A stretch of 64,000 nt of DNA from contig NZ_JAIMCG010000009.1 of the NCBI RefSeq assembly GCF_019795295.1, forward strand, positions 124,001-188,000. The letters are read 5' to 3'. Positions 48,902 through 57,587 of this stretch are shown here, in pieces (position 1 is the stretch's first letter; every line of letters begins with the position of its first letter). Below the pieces are notes generated by a model. That model did no database searches. It saw nothing but the letters and a program-made list of their open reading frames with translations, and was not told the DNA's origin. The DNA comes from Cupriavidus sp. AU9028. GTDB taxonomy: Bacteria; Pseudomonadota; Gammaproteobacteria; Burkholderiales; Burkholderiaceae. The position numbers were made by a program, and so were the translations under genes.

Positions 48902-49087
48902 GGCATCTCCCTTGTTGGCGGTGCGTCATCGTAGCAAGGGCCGCTCCAGGGGACCGCCCGGCCCCGCGCGAGCCGCTTCGGAACCGCTGCGGCGCCCCAT
49001 GCCGCACAACTTCCGCCAGGCGGGAGAATTGTTACAGCTGGACTGAAAGAGCCAGTTAGAATGTGGCATTTCCACGCTTGACCGGCT

Positions 49088-49864
49088 ATGTCCCAGAAGA
49101 AATCGCCACACTTCGAGCTGCGCAGTGGCAATGTCGACGCCCTCCTTCTCGCTCTCCATACCGCGGATACCGCGGCCCTGCGAGATGACCTGCTGTCCCG
49201 TTTCGAAGCGACTCCGGATTTCTTCTCGAACGACGTCATCGCACTGGATGTACGGACGCTGGAGGACGGCGATCAGCCGTCGCTGGACAAGGTCATCGAG
49301 ACGCTGCAGAACCTGAAGGCGCGGGCCATCGGCGTGGTGGCGCGTGCCGAGCAACGCGAGTGGGCCGAGGCGTTCGGGCTGCCGCTGCTGGACAGCCAGA
49401 GCCGCCGGAGCGCGCGCAGCGGGCGCGAGGCGAACGGCGACGGTGCCGACGCATCGGCGCAGGCGCAGGAGCGCACAGTTGCGGATGCCGTCCCGGCCGC
49501 GTCAGCGGACAGCCGGCCCGCCAGCGGCGCGCCGACCCTGCTGATCGACCGGCCCCTGCGCTCGGGCCAGCAGATCTACGCGCACGGTGACGTGGTGATC
49601 CTCGACCTGGTCAGCTACGGCGCCGAGGTGATTGCCGAGGGCAATATCCACGTCTACGCGCCGCTGCGGGGCCGAGCCCTCGCTGGCGTCAAGGGCGACA
49701 CCGGCGCCCGCATCTTCAGCACCTGCCTGGAGCCGGAACTGATTTCCATCGCTGGCATCTACCGGACCGGCGAGCAGCCGCTGCCAGCGGACGTACTGGG
49801 CAAGCCCGCACAGATCCGGCTTGCCGACGAAAAACTGATTCTCGAGCCGCTGCGCATGAAGTAA
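49088..49864 (+). CDS. minC: septum site-determining protein MinC
   Basis: A 258-residue inhibitor of FtsZ polymerisation that prevents polar septa. The N-terminal domain ([28 protein letters not shown]) is joined by an Ala/Gln/Ser-rich linker (about 115-150) to the C-terminal beta-helix ([43 protein letters not shown]), which binds MinD. First gene of minCDE, 67 bases ahead of minD. A weak TAGAAT -10-like element lies 25 bases before the start. Confidence 0.96.
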   Translation: MSQKKSPHFELRSGNVDALLLALHTADTAALRDDLLSRFEATPDFFSNDVIALDVRTLEDGDQPSLDKVIETLQNLKARAIGVVARAEQREWAEAFGLPLLDSQSRRSARSGREANGDGADASAQAQERTVADAVPAASADSRPASGAPTLLIDRPLRSGQQIYAHGDVVILDLVSYGAEVIAEGNIHVYAPLRGRALAGVKGDTGARIFSTCLEPELISIAGIYRTGEQPLPADVLGKPAQIRLADEKLILEPLRMK

Positions 49865-49931
49865 GCGCGGCCGAGACCGAGACCTGCATCAAGCAGCGCA
49901 AAGCGACAACCATTACTGGACCAAGAGAGCC

Positions 49932-50747
49932 ATGGCAAAAATCATCGTTGTGACCTCCGGCAAGGGAGGCGTAGGCAAGACCACCACCAGCGCCAGCTTC
50001 GCTGCCGGCCTGGCCTTGCGCGGCCACAAGACTGCCGTGATCGACTTCGACGTCGGCCTGCGCAACCTCGACCTGATCATGGGTTGCGAGCGGCGCGTGG
50101 TGTACGACCTCGTCAACGTGGTGCAGGGCGAAGCCAATCTGCACCAGGCGCTGATCAAGGACAAGAAGTGCGAGAACCTGTTCATCCTGCCCGCCTCGCA
50201 GACGCGCGACAAGGACGCGCTGACGCGCGAAGGCGTGGAGAAGGTGATCGACGGCCTGATCGCGATGGACTTCGAGTACATCGTCTGCGATTCGCCGGCC
50301 GGCATCGAGACCGGCGCCCTGCTGGCCATGTATCTGGCCGATGAGGCGCTGATCGTCACCAACCCCGAAGTGTCGTCGGTGCGCGACTCGGACCGCATCC
50401 TCGGCATCCTCGCTTCCAAGACCAAGCGCGCGATGGAAGGCAAGGAGCCGGTCAAGGAGCATCTGCTGATCACGCGCTACAACCCGAAGCGCGTGCATGG
50501 CGGCGAAATGCTGTCGCTGACCGATATCCAGGAAATCCTGCGGATCAAGCTGATCGGCGTGATCCCCGAAAGCGAGGCCGTGCTGCACGCGTCCAACCAG
50601 GGCACGCCGGCCATCCATCTCGAAGGCACGGATGTGGCCGACGCCTATGGCGATGTCGTCGATCGCTTCCTGGGCAAGGACAAGCCGATGCGTTTTACCG
50701 ACTATCAGAAGCCGGGCCTGCTGTCGCGCCTGTTCGGCAACAAGTAA
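49932..50747 (+). CDS. minD: septum site-determining ATPase MinD
   Basis: A 271-residue ParA/MinD-type ATPase that recruits MinC to the membrane. It has the deviant Walker A KGGVGKTT at residues 11-18, the IDFDVGLRNLD switch, YIVCDSPAGIE, and a C-terminal amphipathic membrane-targeting helix (GLLSRLFGNK). It oscillates pole to pole with MinE. Fifteen bases separate it from minE. Confidence 0.98.
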   Translation: MAKIIVVTSGKGGVGKTTTSASFAAGLALRGHKTAVIDFDVGLRNLDLIMGCERRVVYDLVNVVQGEANLHQALIKDKKCENLFILPASQTRDKDALTREGVEKVIDGLIAMDFEYIVCDSPAGIETGALLAMYLADEALIVTNPEVSSVRDSDRILGILASKTKRAMEGKEPVKEHLLITRYNPKRVHGGEMLSLTDIQEILRIKLIGVIPESEAVLHASNQGTPAIHLEGTDVADAYGDVVDRFLGKDKPMRFTDYQKPGLLSRLFGNK

Positions 50748-50762
50748 GGAGGGCTCCATCCC

Positions 50763-51017
50763 ATGTCGATCCTGTCCTTCCTGTTGGGGGAGAAGAAAAA
50801 GTCCGCCACGGTCGCCAAGGAGCGGCTGCAGATCATTCTGGCGCACGAGCGCACCGGCCATTCCGCACCGGCCGATTATCTTCCCGCACTGCAGCGCGAG
50901 CTGGTCGCCGTCATTTCCAAGTATGTGAAGATCAGCGACGAGGACCTGCGTGTCAGCCTGGAGCGCCAGGACAACCTCGAAGTCCTCGAAGTCAAGATCG
51001 AGATTCCGCAGGACTGA
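50763..51017 (+). CDS. minE: cell division topological specificity factor MinE
   Basis: An 84-residue MinE. The N-terminal membrane-binding and anti-MinCD segment is [29 protein letters not shown], in pieces typical of the family, followed by the dimerising topological-specificity domain ([22 protein letters not shown]). It stimulates MinD ATPase to restrict division to midcell. Last gene of the operon, followed by a clear hairpin terminator. Confidence 0.97.
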   Translation: MSILSFLLGEKKKSATVAKERLQIILAHERTGHSAPADYLPALQRELVAVISKYVKISDEDLRVSLERQDNLEVLEVKIEIPQD

Positions 51018-51031
51018 ACGCCAGGCGGTAT

Positions 51032-51063
51032 GCGGACAGGCCCTCGCGCCTGTCCGCCGTTTC
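51032..51063 (+). terminator. min operon terminator
   Basis: GCGGACAGGC and its perfect complement around the loop CCTCGC, followed by CGTTTC, 14 bases after the minE stop. The loop is the same as in the gyrB-side terminator. The T-run is short. Confidence 0.75.
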
Positions 51064-51084
51064 TCCTCCCTCCTCGTCTCCCTC

Positions 51085-51136
51085 CTCGTTCTCCCACCTC
51101 GTTCTCCCACCTCGTTCTCCCACCTCGTTCTCCCCG
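51085..51136 (+). repeat. 13-bp tandem repeat downstream of minE
   Basis: CTCGTTCTCCCAC is repeated three times exactly (51085-51123) with a diverged fourth unit, within a pyrimidine-rich tract (51060-51180). It lies in the 470-base gap between minE and the porin gene and shows no coding signal. Confidence 0.85.
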
Positions 51137-51282
51137 CCTTTTCTTCGCCCTTTTTCCCTGCTTTTGCTCTCGACCGGTTCAAGCTCTTCAGATAAGGGTT
51201 TCTACCGATGCGCGCTTGTGCGTCGATGCCGAGTGCCCGAAGCGATAGCGCCCTGGCACGCAGGCCGCCCGGGGCCGAGCCG

Positions 51283-51306
51283 CGCTGGTGCACCAATGCA
51301 CCAGCG
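51283..51306. promoter_or_regulatory. perfect hairpin and TGCACCA repeats upstream of the porin
   Basis: CGCTGGTGCA and its complement surround CCAA (51283-51306). The heptamer TGCACCA occurs at 51289-51295, 51297-51303 and 51337-51343. No T-run follows, so this is more likely an operator cluster or leader structure of the porin gene than a terminator. A/T-rich GATAAATTTT at 51401-51410 may hold the porin -10. Confidence 0.45.
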
Positions 51307-51487
51307 ATGACGACTGTCGCGGCCCGACAACGGAAATGCACCAACTGCGTCCAATCGTGCTCCGGCAGCCAACGTTTGATGTCCGAACCTTTGTGGTTTT
51401 GATAAATTTTGGCCGCGTCTACTGACCACGTAGAGCTCTATGCCGCCGCGACCCGGGGGCAGAACCACAATAGAGAAAAGGAGCACC

Positions 51488-52564
51488 ATGAAGAAATCGG
51501 CCATGATCCTCGCCGCCGGCACGCTGCTTGCCGGCAGCGCCTACGCCCAATCGTCGGTCACCCTGTACGGTATCGTCGACCAGAGCATCCGCTACCAGAC
51601 CAACTCGAACGCGGCCGACGATGGCCTGGTCGAGCTGACCAACGGCGCCATCACCAACAGCCGCTGGGGCATCAAGGGCAGCGAAGCCCTGGGCAACAAC
51701 CTGAAGGCGATCTTCCAGCTGGAAAACGGCTTCGATCCGGATACCGGCCGCGCCAACCAGAACAACAGCCTGTTCGGTCGCCAGGCCTACGTCGGTCTGA
51801 CGGGCGACTTCGGCACCATCAAGCTGGGCCGCCAGTACACCGAAGGCTTCAACCTGTTCGGCGAGTTCGACCCGCTGACCATCGGCAACTACACCAACAA
51901 CGCCTGGCCGCACTTCCTGACCCAGCTGCGCAACAACAACGTGGTCAGCTATGACGGCAAGTTCGGCGGCCTGAACGTCGGCGCCAGCTATGGCTTCGGC
52001 GAAACCGCGGGCAGCGTGCGTACCAACCAGTACTGGGGTGCGCGTGCGTCGTACGCCTACGGCAACTTCGGTATCGGCGGCGTGTTCCAGGAAATCCGCG
52101 TCGGTGCGGATGCCAAGCAGCAAATGTGGGGCGTGGCGGGCAAGTACACCGCCGGCGCTGCCAAGCTGTTCCTGGGCTACATCGGTGGCAAGGATGAAAC
52201 CGGCGTGATCGACACCGGCTACATGAATGCCGCGAATAGCCGGAACCCGATCCCGGTCGGCGGCGACGCTCTGGCCAACCCGCGTGAAGACATGATCCTC
52301 TACACGGGCGTGACCTACCAGCTGACCCCGGCCCTGGCCCTGACTGGCGCGTTCTACTACGACGACATCGACAACAAGAACGGTGTTGCCGGCAACGATG
52401 GCAAGCGCTACACCGGCGTGCTGCTGGCCGAATACGCGCTGTCCAAGCGTACCCAGGTCTACGGCACCGTCGACTACAACAAGGTCACGGATGGCGCGCG
52501 CACCGAAATGCCGGGCAAGTCGAACCAGACTGGCGTGGCTGTCGGTATCCGCCATATTTTCTGA
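51488..52564 (+). CDS. general outer-membrane porin (Gram-negative porin family)
   Basis: A 358-residue trimeric porin of the beta-proteobacterial Omp32/OpcP type. A signal peptide (MKKSAMILAAGTLLAGSAYAQ) precedes the mature SSVTLYGIVDQSIRYQTNSN. The loop-3 region has GRQAYVGLTGDFGTIKLGRQYTE, and the C-terminal strand ends GVAVGIRHIF with the BAM-recognised phenylalanine. AAGGAG lies a few bases before the ATG. Monocistronic between a long leader region and a strong terminator; likely abundant and a route for small hydrophilic solutes. Confidence 0.96.
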   Translation: MKKSAMILAAGTLLAGSAYAQSSVTLYGIVDQSIRYQTNSNAADDGLVELTNGAITNSRWGIKGSEALGNNLKAIFQLENGFDPDTGRANQNNSLFGRQAYVGLTGDFGTIKLGRQYTEGFNLFGEFDPLTIGNYTNNAWPHFLTQLRNNNVVSYDGKFGGLNVGASYGFGETAGSVRTNQYWGARASYAYGNFGIGGVFQEIRVGADAKQQMWGVAGKYTAGAAKLFLGYIGGKDETGVIDTGYMNAANSRNPIPVGGDALANPREDMILYTGVTYQLTPALALTGAFYYDDIDNKNGVAGNDGKRYTGVLLAEYALSKRTQVYGTVDYNKVTDGARTEMPGKSNQTGVAVGIRHIF

Positions 52565-52613
52565 TCGGCGTTTCGATCGGTATCGCCGATCCGCTCGTCG
52601 GGTCGGCGGCAAG

Positions 52614-52636
52614 AAAGCACCTTCGGGTGCTTTTTT
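52614..52636 (+). terminator. porin gene terminator
   Basis: AAAGCACC - TTCG - GGTGCTTT with six T residues at its 3' side, 50 bases after the porin stop. The stable TTCG tetraloop makes this a strong terminator. Confidence 0.93.
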
Positions 52637-52665
52637 GCTTTCTGTCCCCGGCAGCAGGCGGCCGT

Positions 52666-53361
52666 TCATCGCGGCGGCCCTGCTGCGGGAAGCCGCAGCT
52701 CCCACACCTCGGCGCTGCCGCCACGGTCATCGCGCTGGCGATGCCACTCGCCCGCCAGGCTTGCCATGATGCGACGGGCCACGATACCCGCGGGCCGGTC
52801 CTCCGCCAGCGCGGCCGCGGCGACGGGCGAGGGCGGCGCGTGCCGGATCCGCAGCCGGCAGAAGGGCCCGGCATGCAATGCCAGCATCTGCACCGTGGTT
52901 CCACGCGAGGCACTGGCGACCAGGCGCTGCAACAGCAGACGCAGCAACTGCGCCAGCTGCCGGGGGTCGGTCATCGCCGCCACCTCCGTCCAGCCGACCG
53001 GCCCCTGCAGCACGACACCGGCGTCCCTGGCATCGGTCCAGGCGGCATCGATGCTGGTCTGGATCAAGGCGTCCAGCTCGACCGGTTCCATGACCGGTTC
53101 CGAGATCGGCCCGGACGACGAGGCGCTGGTCAGTGCCGCGAGTTCGTCGACGCTCGCCAGCGACTCCCGTGCATGCGCCTCGATCTGTTCGATGGCCGCC
53201 TGCGCCGAGATTGCCCCGGCGCGGAACAGGTTGGCGAGGGCCAGGATGTCGGCGGGTCCGCAGCGCAGGTCGTGCCGCAGCGCCTGCTTCAGCAACTGCC
53301 GGGGCAGGCCGGTTGCAGCCGGAGTTTGCGAAGGCAGATCGCCGAAGGTGTCATCGTTCAT
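52666..53361 (-). CDS. kinase-like protein without His box, partner of response regulator
   Basis: A 231-residue soluble protein that overlaps the end of the upstream regulator gene, so the two are coupled. Its C-terminal half resembles a degraded HATPase: LAQLLRLLLQRLVASASRGTTVQ sits where an N-box would be but lacks the asparagine, and GIVARRIMASLAGEW stands in the place of the G2 region. There is no membrane segment and no H-box; residues about 30-85 form helices (LLKQALRHDLRCGPADILALANLF) that could be a remnant dimerisation domain. I cannot assign a function; a regulator-binding pseudo-kinase is one possibility. Confidence 0.7.
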   Translation of the reverse strand: MNDDTFGDLPSQTPAATGLPRQLLKQALRHDLRCGPADILALANLFRAGAISAQAAIEQIEAHARESLASVDELAALTSASSSGPISEPVMEPVELDALIQTSIDAAWTDARDAGVVLQGPVGWTEVAAMTDPRQLAQLLRLLLQRLVASASRGTTVQMLALHAGPFCRLRIRHAPPSPVAAAALAEDRPAGIVARRIMASLAGEWHRQRDDRGGSAEVWELRLPAAGPPR

Positions 53362-53365
53362 CGCA

Positions 53366-54058
53366 TTAGCTCTCCACCGCTTCGAGCCGGTAGCCATGGG
53401 TGTACACGGGCAACAAGCGGAACCCGTGTTCCGCGCGCAGCGCCAGCTTGCTGCGTACCCGCGACATATGGGTGTCGATGGTCCGTGACAGCGGCGAGAT
53501 TTCCCTGCCCCAGATGGCGGCGACGATATGGTTGCGGGCGACGATCCGTCCCTCGTTGCGGAACAGCAGCAACGCCAGGTCGAACTCCTTGGGCGTCAGC
53601 CCGATCGGCCTGCCCTGCAGGGTCACCGTGCGAGCGGCGCTATCGAACACATAGCCGCCGATCTCCAGGCGCGCGTCCTGGCCACCGGCCTTGCCGCCGG
53701 CACGTCGCAGCAGCGACTGGATGCGCGCGGCCAGCTCGCGCGGGCGGATCGGCTTGACCATATAGTCGTCCGCGCCGGACGCCAGCCCCTGCACCACGTC
53801 CTCTTCGGTGCCCCGGCAGCTGAGGAACATCACGGGCACATGCCGGTCCAGGTTGGCGCGCGTCCACCGCAGCACCTCGGTCCCGCTCAGATCCGGCATC
53901 TGCCAATCGAGGAGCAGCAGGTCGAAGGGCTCGTCGCGCAGCTGCAGCAGCAACTGCCGGCTCTGCGAGAAGCTGGTGCAGCTGTGACCCGACTCCACCA
54001 CGATCTGCCGTATCCACGCGGCTTGCGCCGGTTCGTCCTCCAGCGAGGCGATCTTCAT
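53366..54058 (-). CDS. OmpR-family response regulator with intact receiver
   Basis: A 230-residue regulator. The receiver has the acidic pair E7-D8, phospho-acceptor D51 (LLLLDWQMPDLSG), S80 and K102 (VKPIRP), and the OmpR-type winged helix (LTPKEFDLALLLFRNEGRIVARNHIVAAIWG ... LSRTIDTHMSRVRSKL) is from about residue 130. GGAG lies six bases before the ATG chosen. It is divergent from a paralogous regulator gene and followed at once by the kinase-like gene. No normal histidine kinase is nearby. Target genes unknown; the neighbouring aquaporin is a candidate. Confidence 0.88.
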   Translation of the reverse strand: MKIASLEDEPAQAAWIRQIVVESGHSCTSFSQSRQLLLQLRDEPFDLLLLDWQMPDLSGTEVLRWTRANLDRHVPVMFLSCRGTEEDVVQGLASGADDYMVKPIRPRELAARIQSLLRRAGGKAGGQDARLEIGGYVFDSAARTVTLQGRPIGLTPKEFDLALLLFRNEGRIVARNHIVAAIWGREISPLSRTIDTHMSRVRSKLALRAEHGFRLLPVYTHGYRLEAVES

Positions 54059-54289
54059 CGTCGACTCCATAGAAAGAGGCGCTGCCGTACGAGCGCGCAT
54101 TCGATGCTGCGGGTTATTCAACACGCCGCCGGCCGGATTCCGAATAGGAATTGCCTCAATTTGCGGTTTCAACAATTTCTGACTTTCCCCCTGTCGGCCG
54201 AGCCCCTTACGATGCGTACCCACTCGACGACGCCCGCGCTCGCAGCCGGCTTCGGGACTGACCACAACCGTGCACAGGAGGGAGACCGA

Positions 54290-55078
54290 TTGATCAGAAT
54301 CGCTGCCTTGCAGGATGACCCGGCGCAGGCGCTGCTGACGGAGCAGGCGTTGATGCTGCGCGGGCACCGCTGCGTCCGCTTCCGCGACGCGCGGGCGCTG
54401 ATGCTCGCGCTGCGGCGGGAACCCTGGGACATGCTGCTGCTGGACTGGGACCATCGGGGGCTTGGCGCGGCCGACATCCTGCATTGGATACGAACCACGC
54501 TCGGCGCGCCCTTGCCGATCCTGCTGCTTGCCGACGCCGATGACGATGCCGCCATGTATGCGGGATTGGCACGGTGTGCCGATGGGCTGGTCTTCAAGCC
54601 CGTCGGGCCGGCGGAGCTGGCCGGACGGGTCGAAGCACTGGCAAGGCGCATCGACAGGACCCGGCGGGCGCTTTCCGATGTCGCGCTCGGCCACTATCAG
54701 TTCGAGGTGAACGAGCGCCGGGCGTGGCTGCGCGGGCAACCCGTGCACCTGGCCCGCAAGGAGTTCGATCTGGCAGTGCTGTTGTTCCGCCACGCTGGCG
54801 AACTGGTGCTGCGCCAGACCCTGCTCGACAGGATCTGGGGACGCACGGTCCCCGAGGGGTCCCGCACCCTGGACAGCCACCTGTCCCGCATCCGCACCCG
54901 TCTGGCTCTGTGCCCCAGCAACGGCGTACGCCTGAGTACGGTGGAGGCAGCCGGATGGCGGCTGGACGTGATGCAGGGGGAGGAGAGCTGGCGAGAAGGA
55001 ACAGGCGATGCGGCGGGCCGGCGGTCAGTGCCGCGGCAGGGTAACGCCCAAATCCAGGTGCCGGCGTCTGCGGTCTGA
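54290..55078 (+). CDS. OmpR-family response regulator paralogue with altered receiver
   Basis: A 262-residue regulator clearly paralogous to the divergent one (IRIAALQDDPAQALL against KIASLEDEPAQAAW). It keeps D9-D10, D52 (LLLDWDHRG) and K103 (VFKPVGP), but the conserved Thr/Ser after strand 4 is Ala81 (LLLADADDDA), so signalling may be altered. The wHTH domain is complete (LARKEFDLAVLLFRHAGELVLRQTLLDRIWG), and about 35 extra residues trail it. I start at TTG with a perfect AGGAGG eight bases upstream; an ATG 26 codons earlier is in frame. Followed 41 bases later by the aquaporin gene. Confidence 0.82.
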   Translation: MIRIAALQDDPAQALLTEQALMLRGHRCVRFRDARALMLALRREPWDMLLLDWDHRGLGAADILHWIRTTLGAPLPILLLADADDDAAMYAGLARCADGLVFKPVGPAELAGRVEALARRIDRTRRALSDVALGHYQFEVNERRAWLRGQPVHLARKEFDLAVLLFRHAGELVLRQTLLDRIWGRTVPEGSRTLDSHLSRIRTRLALCPSNGVRLSTVEAAGWRLDVMQGEESWREGTGDAAGRRSVPRQGNAQIQVPASAV

Positions 55079-55119
55079 GCCCGCGCCGGGACCATTCCAA
55101 TTCGATCAGGGAGGATGCA

Positions 55120-55932
55120 ATGGCCAGTTTGCCCAGACGCCTGCTCGCCGAGGCGGTCGGCAGCTTCGGGTTGATGTTCGGCACCTGCGGAATCGTCGTG
55201 CTGACGGGCTTCACGCCCGACAGTGCAGGGGAGCTGCTGTGTATCTCGACGGGGGCCGGTCTTGCTGTCTATGCGATGACGAGGACATTGGGACAGGTCT
55301 CGGGCGCGCACCTGAATCCAGCGGTGACGCTTGGACTGGCGGTGGCGCACCGGTTTCCATGGAGGGAGCTATTGCCCTACATCGTGGCCCAGGTGATGGG
55401 GGCGCTTGGCGGGACGGTGCTGTTGCTGTTGATTGCGCAGGGCCGGCCGGACTTCACGCTGGACACCAGCCGCTTCGCCGCCAATGGCTACGGCATGTAC
55501 TCGCCGGCGGGATACGACATGCACAGTGCGGTGGCGATGGAATTCGCCACCACCGCGATGCTGGTTCTTGTCACCGCGAGTGTCACCCGGGCGGGAAGGC
55601 TGGCTGCCGTCGGCCCGTTCGTGCTGGCCGCTTCATGGACAGCGGCGCATCTGCTGACGCTGCCGGTCACCCACGCGGCGTTGAATCCGGCCCGTGCCAC
55701 CGGCCCGGCCCTGCTGCTGCAGGACTGGGCGCTGTCTCAGTTGTGGCTGTTCTGGTTCGCTCCGCTGAGCGGCGGCCTGCTCGGTGGGCTGATGGCGTTC
55801 TGCCTGCTCGACGAGGATCGCCTGTGCGGCAGCCATGCCACCGGCATCTTCTGGATTGCGCGGTGGATCCTCGGAACATCGTCGCGGCCCGGCGCGCCTG
55901 GCGGCGATCAACATTCGGACCAGCGCGGCTAG
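55120..55932 (+). CDS. aquaporin / MIP family channel
   Basis: A 270-residue six-helix channel with both NPA boxes (GAHLNPAVTLG near 68 and HAALNPARATGP near 190). The second is followed by the conserved arginine of the selectivity filter. Water-specific aquaporins have a His near the end of helix 5; here LLTLPVTHAALNPAR places a His close to the second NPA. It moves water or small neutral solutes across the inner membrane. Same strand as the upstream regulator, 41 bases away, so co-transcription is likely. GGAGG precedes the start. Confidence 0.9.
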   Translation: MASLPRRLLAEAVGSFGLMFGTCGIVVLTGFTPDSAGELLCISTGAGLAVYAMTRTLGQVSGAHLNPAVTLGLAVAHRFPWRELLPYIVAQVMGALGGTVLLLLIAQGRPDFTLDTSRFAANGYGMYSPAGYDMHSAVAMEFATTAMLVLVTASVTRAGRLAAVGPFVLAASWTAAHLLTLPVTHAALNPARATGPALLLQDWALSQLWLFWFAPLSGGLLGGLMAFCLLDEDRLCGSHATGIFWIARWILGTSSRPGAPGGDQHSDQRG

Positions 55933-55964
55933 CGGCCAGGCCAGCGGTCAGGGGCCAGCGTAGG

Positions 55965-55992
55965 CGCCCCGGCCGCCGGCCCCGGGCGTTTT
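55965..55992 (+). terminator. probable terminator of the aquaporin gene
   Basis: CGCCC (55965-55969) pairs with GGGCG (55984-55988) around a GC-rich loop with inner CGG/CCG pairs, followed by TTTT. It reaches the stop codon of the convergent Bug gene. Confidence 0.5.
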
Positions 55993-56980
55993 ACTCGGTC
56001 TTGATGTTGGCCTCGCGCACGATGCGGCCGTTCTCTTCGTACTCGGTGCGAATGACCTTGGCGAAGTCGGCGGCGCTGCCGCCCGTCGGTACCTCGCCGC
56101 CGCGCAGCAGCCGCTGGCGTACCTCGGGCGCCGCCAGTGCCTTGTTCAGCTCGGCATTCAGGCGTGCAACGATCGGAGCGGGTGTCTTGCCCGGAGCGAA
56201 GATGCCGAAGGTCGAGGTCAGATTCGCCTTGGGAAAGCCAAGCTCGGCGAAGGTCGGCACATCGGGCAGCGCTTCAATGCGACGCGGAGCGCCGACCGCG
56301 AGGGCGCGCAGCTTGCCCGCCTGCATCTGCTGGGTCAGCACCGGACTGGCATTGGTGCTCATCACTTCGAACTGACCGCCGAGGGCATCGTTCATCTGCT
56401 GGCCGGCGCCCTTGTAGGGAATCAGGGTCAGGTCGGCCTGCGACCTGGCCTTGACCTGTTCGAGCACGACATGGCCGACGGTACCCAGGCCCGACGTTGC
56501 CCAGCGGACGCTGCCCGGCCTGGCCTTGCCCTGCGCCACGAGGTCCTGGAAGGTCTTGCCGCTGAAGCTCGAGGTCGCCACCAGAATGACCGGCGAATAC
56601 ATGACGCTCATCACCGGCGCGACATCGGCCTGCGGGTCGTAGTTGACGCGGCCGACGTGCGGGTTCAGCGTCAGCGGGCTGGTTGACGAAAAGCCGATGG
56701 TATAGCCGTCCGGCGCGGCCTTGGCCACGGCATCCATGCCGATGCTGCCGCCTGCCCCCGCCTTGTTCTCGACCACGACGGAGTTACCCATCTGCTCCGA
56801 CAGCCGCTCCGCCAGGGCGCGGGCGACGGTATCGCTGATTCCGCCGGTGGGATAGGCGACGATCAGACGGATCGGACGGGAGGGATAGGCATCGGCAGCG
56901 GCGGCCGGGAGGCTGGCGGCGCCGAGCACGGTAGCGGAAGCGAGTGCGACCAGCGCGGGAATTCGGGATGCGGAAGACAT
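55991..56980 (-). CDS. Bug-family tripartite tricarboxylate receptor (orphan)
   Basis: A 329-residue periplasmic receptor. A signal peptide (ALVALASATVLGAASLPAAAA) precedes DAYPSRPIRLIVAYPTGGISDTVARALAE, with ligand loop GGISD in place of the commoner GGxTD. Then come SVRWATSGLGTVGHVVLEQ and a typical C-terminus. No permease genes are adjacent. The start is taken at the ATG before the signal peptide; a TTG 12 codons upstream keeps the frame open. The M20 amidohydrolase lies upstream on the same strand, suggesting a link with N-acyl amino acid use, which is inference. Confidence 0.9.
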   Translation of the reverse strand: MSSASRIPALVALASATVLGAASLPAAAADAYPSRPIRLIVAYPTGGISDTVARALAERLSEQMGNSVVVENKAGAGGSIGMDAVAKAAPDGYTIGFSSTSPLTLNPHVGRVNYDPQADVAPVMSVMYSPVILVATSSFSGKTFQDLVAQGKARPGSVRWATSGLGTVGHVVLEQVKARSQADLTLIPYKGAGQQMNDALGGQFEVMSTNASPVLTQQMQAGKLRALAVGAPRRIEALPDVPTFAELGFPKANLTSTFGIFAPGKTPAPIVARLNAELNKALAAPEVRQRLLRGGEVPTGGSAADFAKVIRTEYEENGRIVREANIKTE

Positions 56981-57150
56981 GAAGGGCAGGTGGTAGTTCG
57001 ATTCTTGGCCGGACAAGGGGCCGGACGCCGGGGATAGCCGCCGCGGCCGTCGTTGCCCCTCCGGGTACGGGCGCTATCTTAGCCCACGGCATCGCGCAAC
57101 GGCGGCGCGGCAGGATCGCGCGCGGCCCGGGTGCGGCGGCGGTGCGACAG

Positions 57151-57495
57151 TCAACCGGCGGCGGTGCCGCCCGGCCGCCATTGCGGTACCCAGGACACGA
57201 AGAGCTCGTTCGCACGGTCGTATAGCCGCCAGACGGTACCGCACTCGCGGCATTCGAACGACAGCATGCTGAACGGCACGCCGGCCGCGCTCTCGCTCAC
57301 ATGCGGCACGTTATGCCGCAAGCTCAGCCGTGCATGCGGTTCACGCCGGCGCGCATCGCGCGCGAGATCGGCGCAGTGCTGGCAGCACGACGCCTCGGCG
57401 AGCGTGGGCGCACCCGCACCAGGGGTGCGGGAACTGCCGGGAGCGGCATGGCGTGGGAGGGACGGCGCAGCGGACACAGGGCGGAACGGATGCAC
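57151..57495 (-). CDS. small hypothetical protein with paired CxxC motifs
   Basis: A 114-residue protein that I do not recognise. It has two cysteine pairs, CCQHC near residue 37 and CRECG near residue 81 (MLSFECRECGTVWRLYDRANELFVSWVP), which could bind one zinc as a ribbon. The second part looks well conserved in style (aromatic-rich, little repetition), so a real gene is likely, but the N-terminal 30 residues are low-complexity and the true start may be later. Confidence 0.5.
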   Translation of the reverse strand: MHPFRPVSAAPSLPRHAAPGSSRTPGAGAPTLAEASCCQHCADLARDARRREPHARLSLRHNVPHVSESAAGVPFSMLSFECRECGTVWRLYDRANELFVSWVPQWRPGGTAAG

Positions 57496-57587
57496 GGAAG
57501 GCCCTCATGCTACTCCCGAACCGGCGGCTTGTGGGTGTCCGGTTGCGGCCCAGAAGCGGGCCAGCCGGTTCGGGGAAGGATGGGCGG

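Noticed and set aside
51085-51136. Possible CRISPR array
   Set aside because: Units are 13 bp and directly adjacent without spacers, and no cas genes are present; it is a simple tandem repeat.
54137-54151. ATTCC-GAATA-GGAAT dyad between the divergent regulators
   Set aside because: Short 5-bp arms and no second copy; noted but too weak to call an operator.
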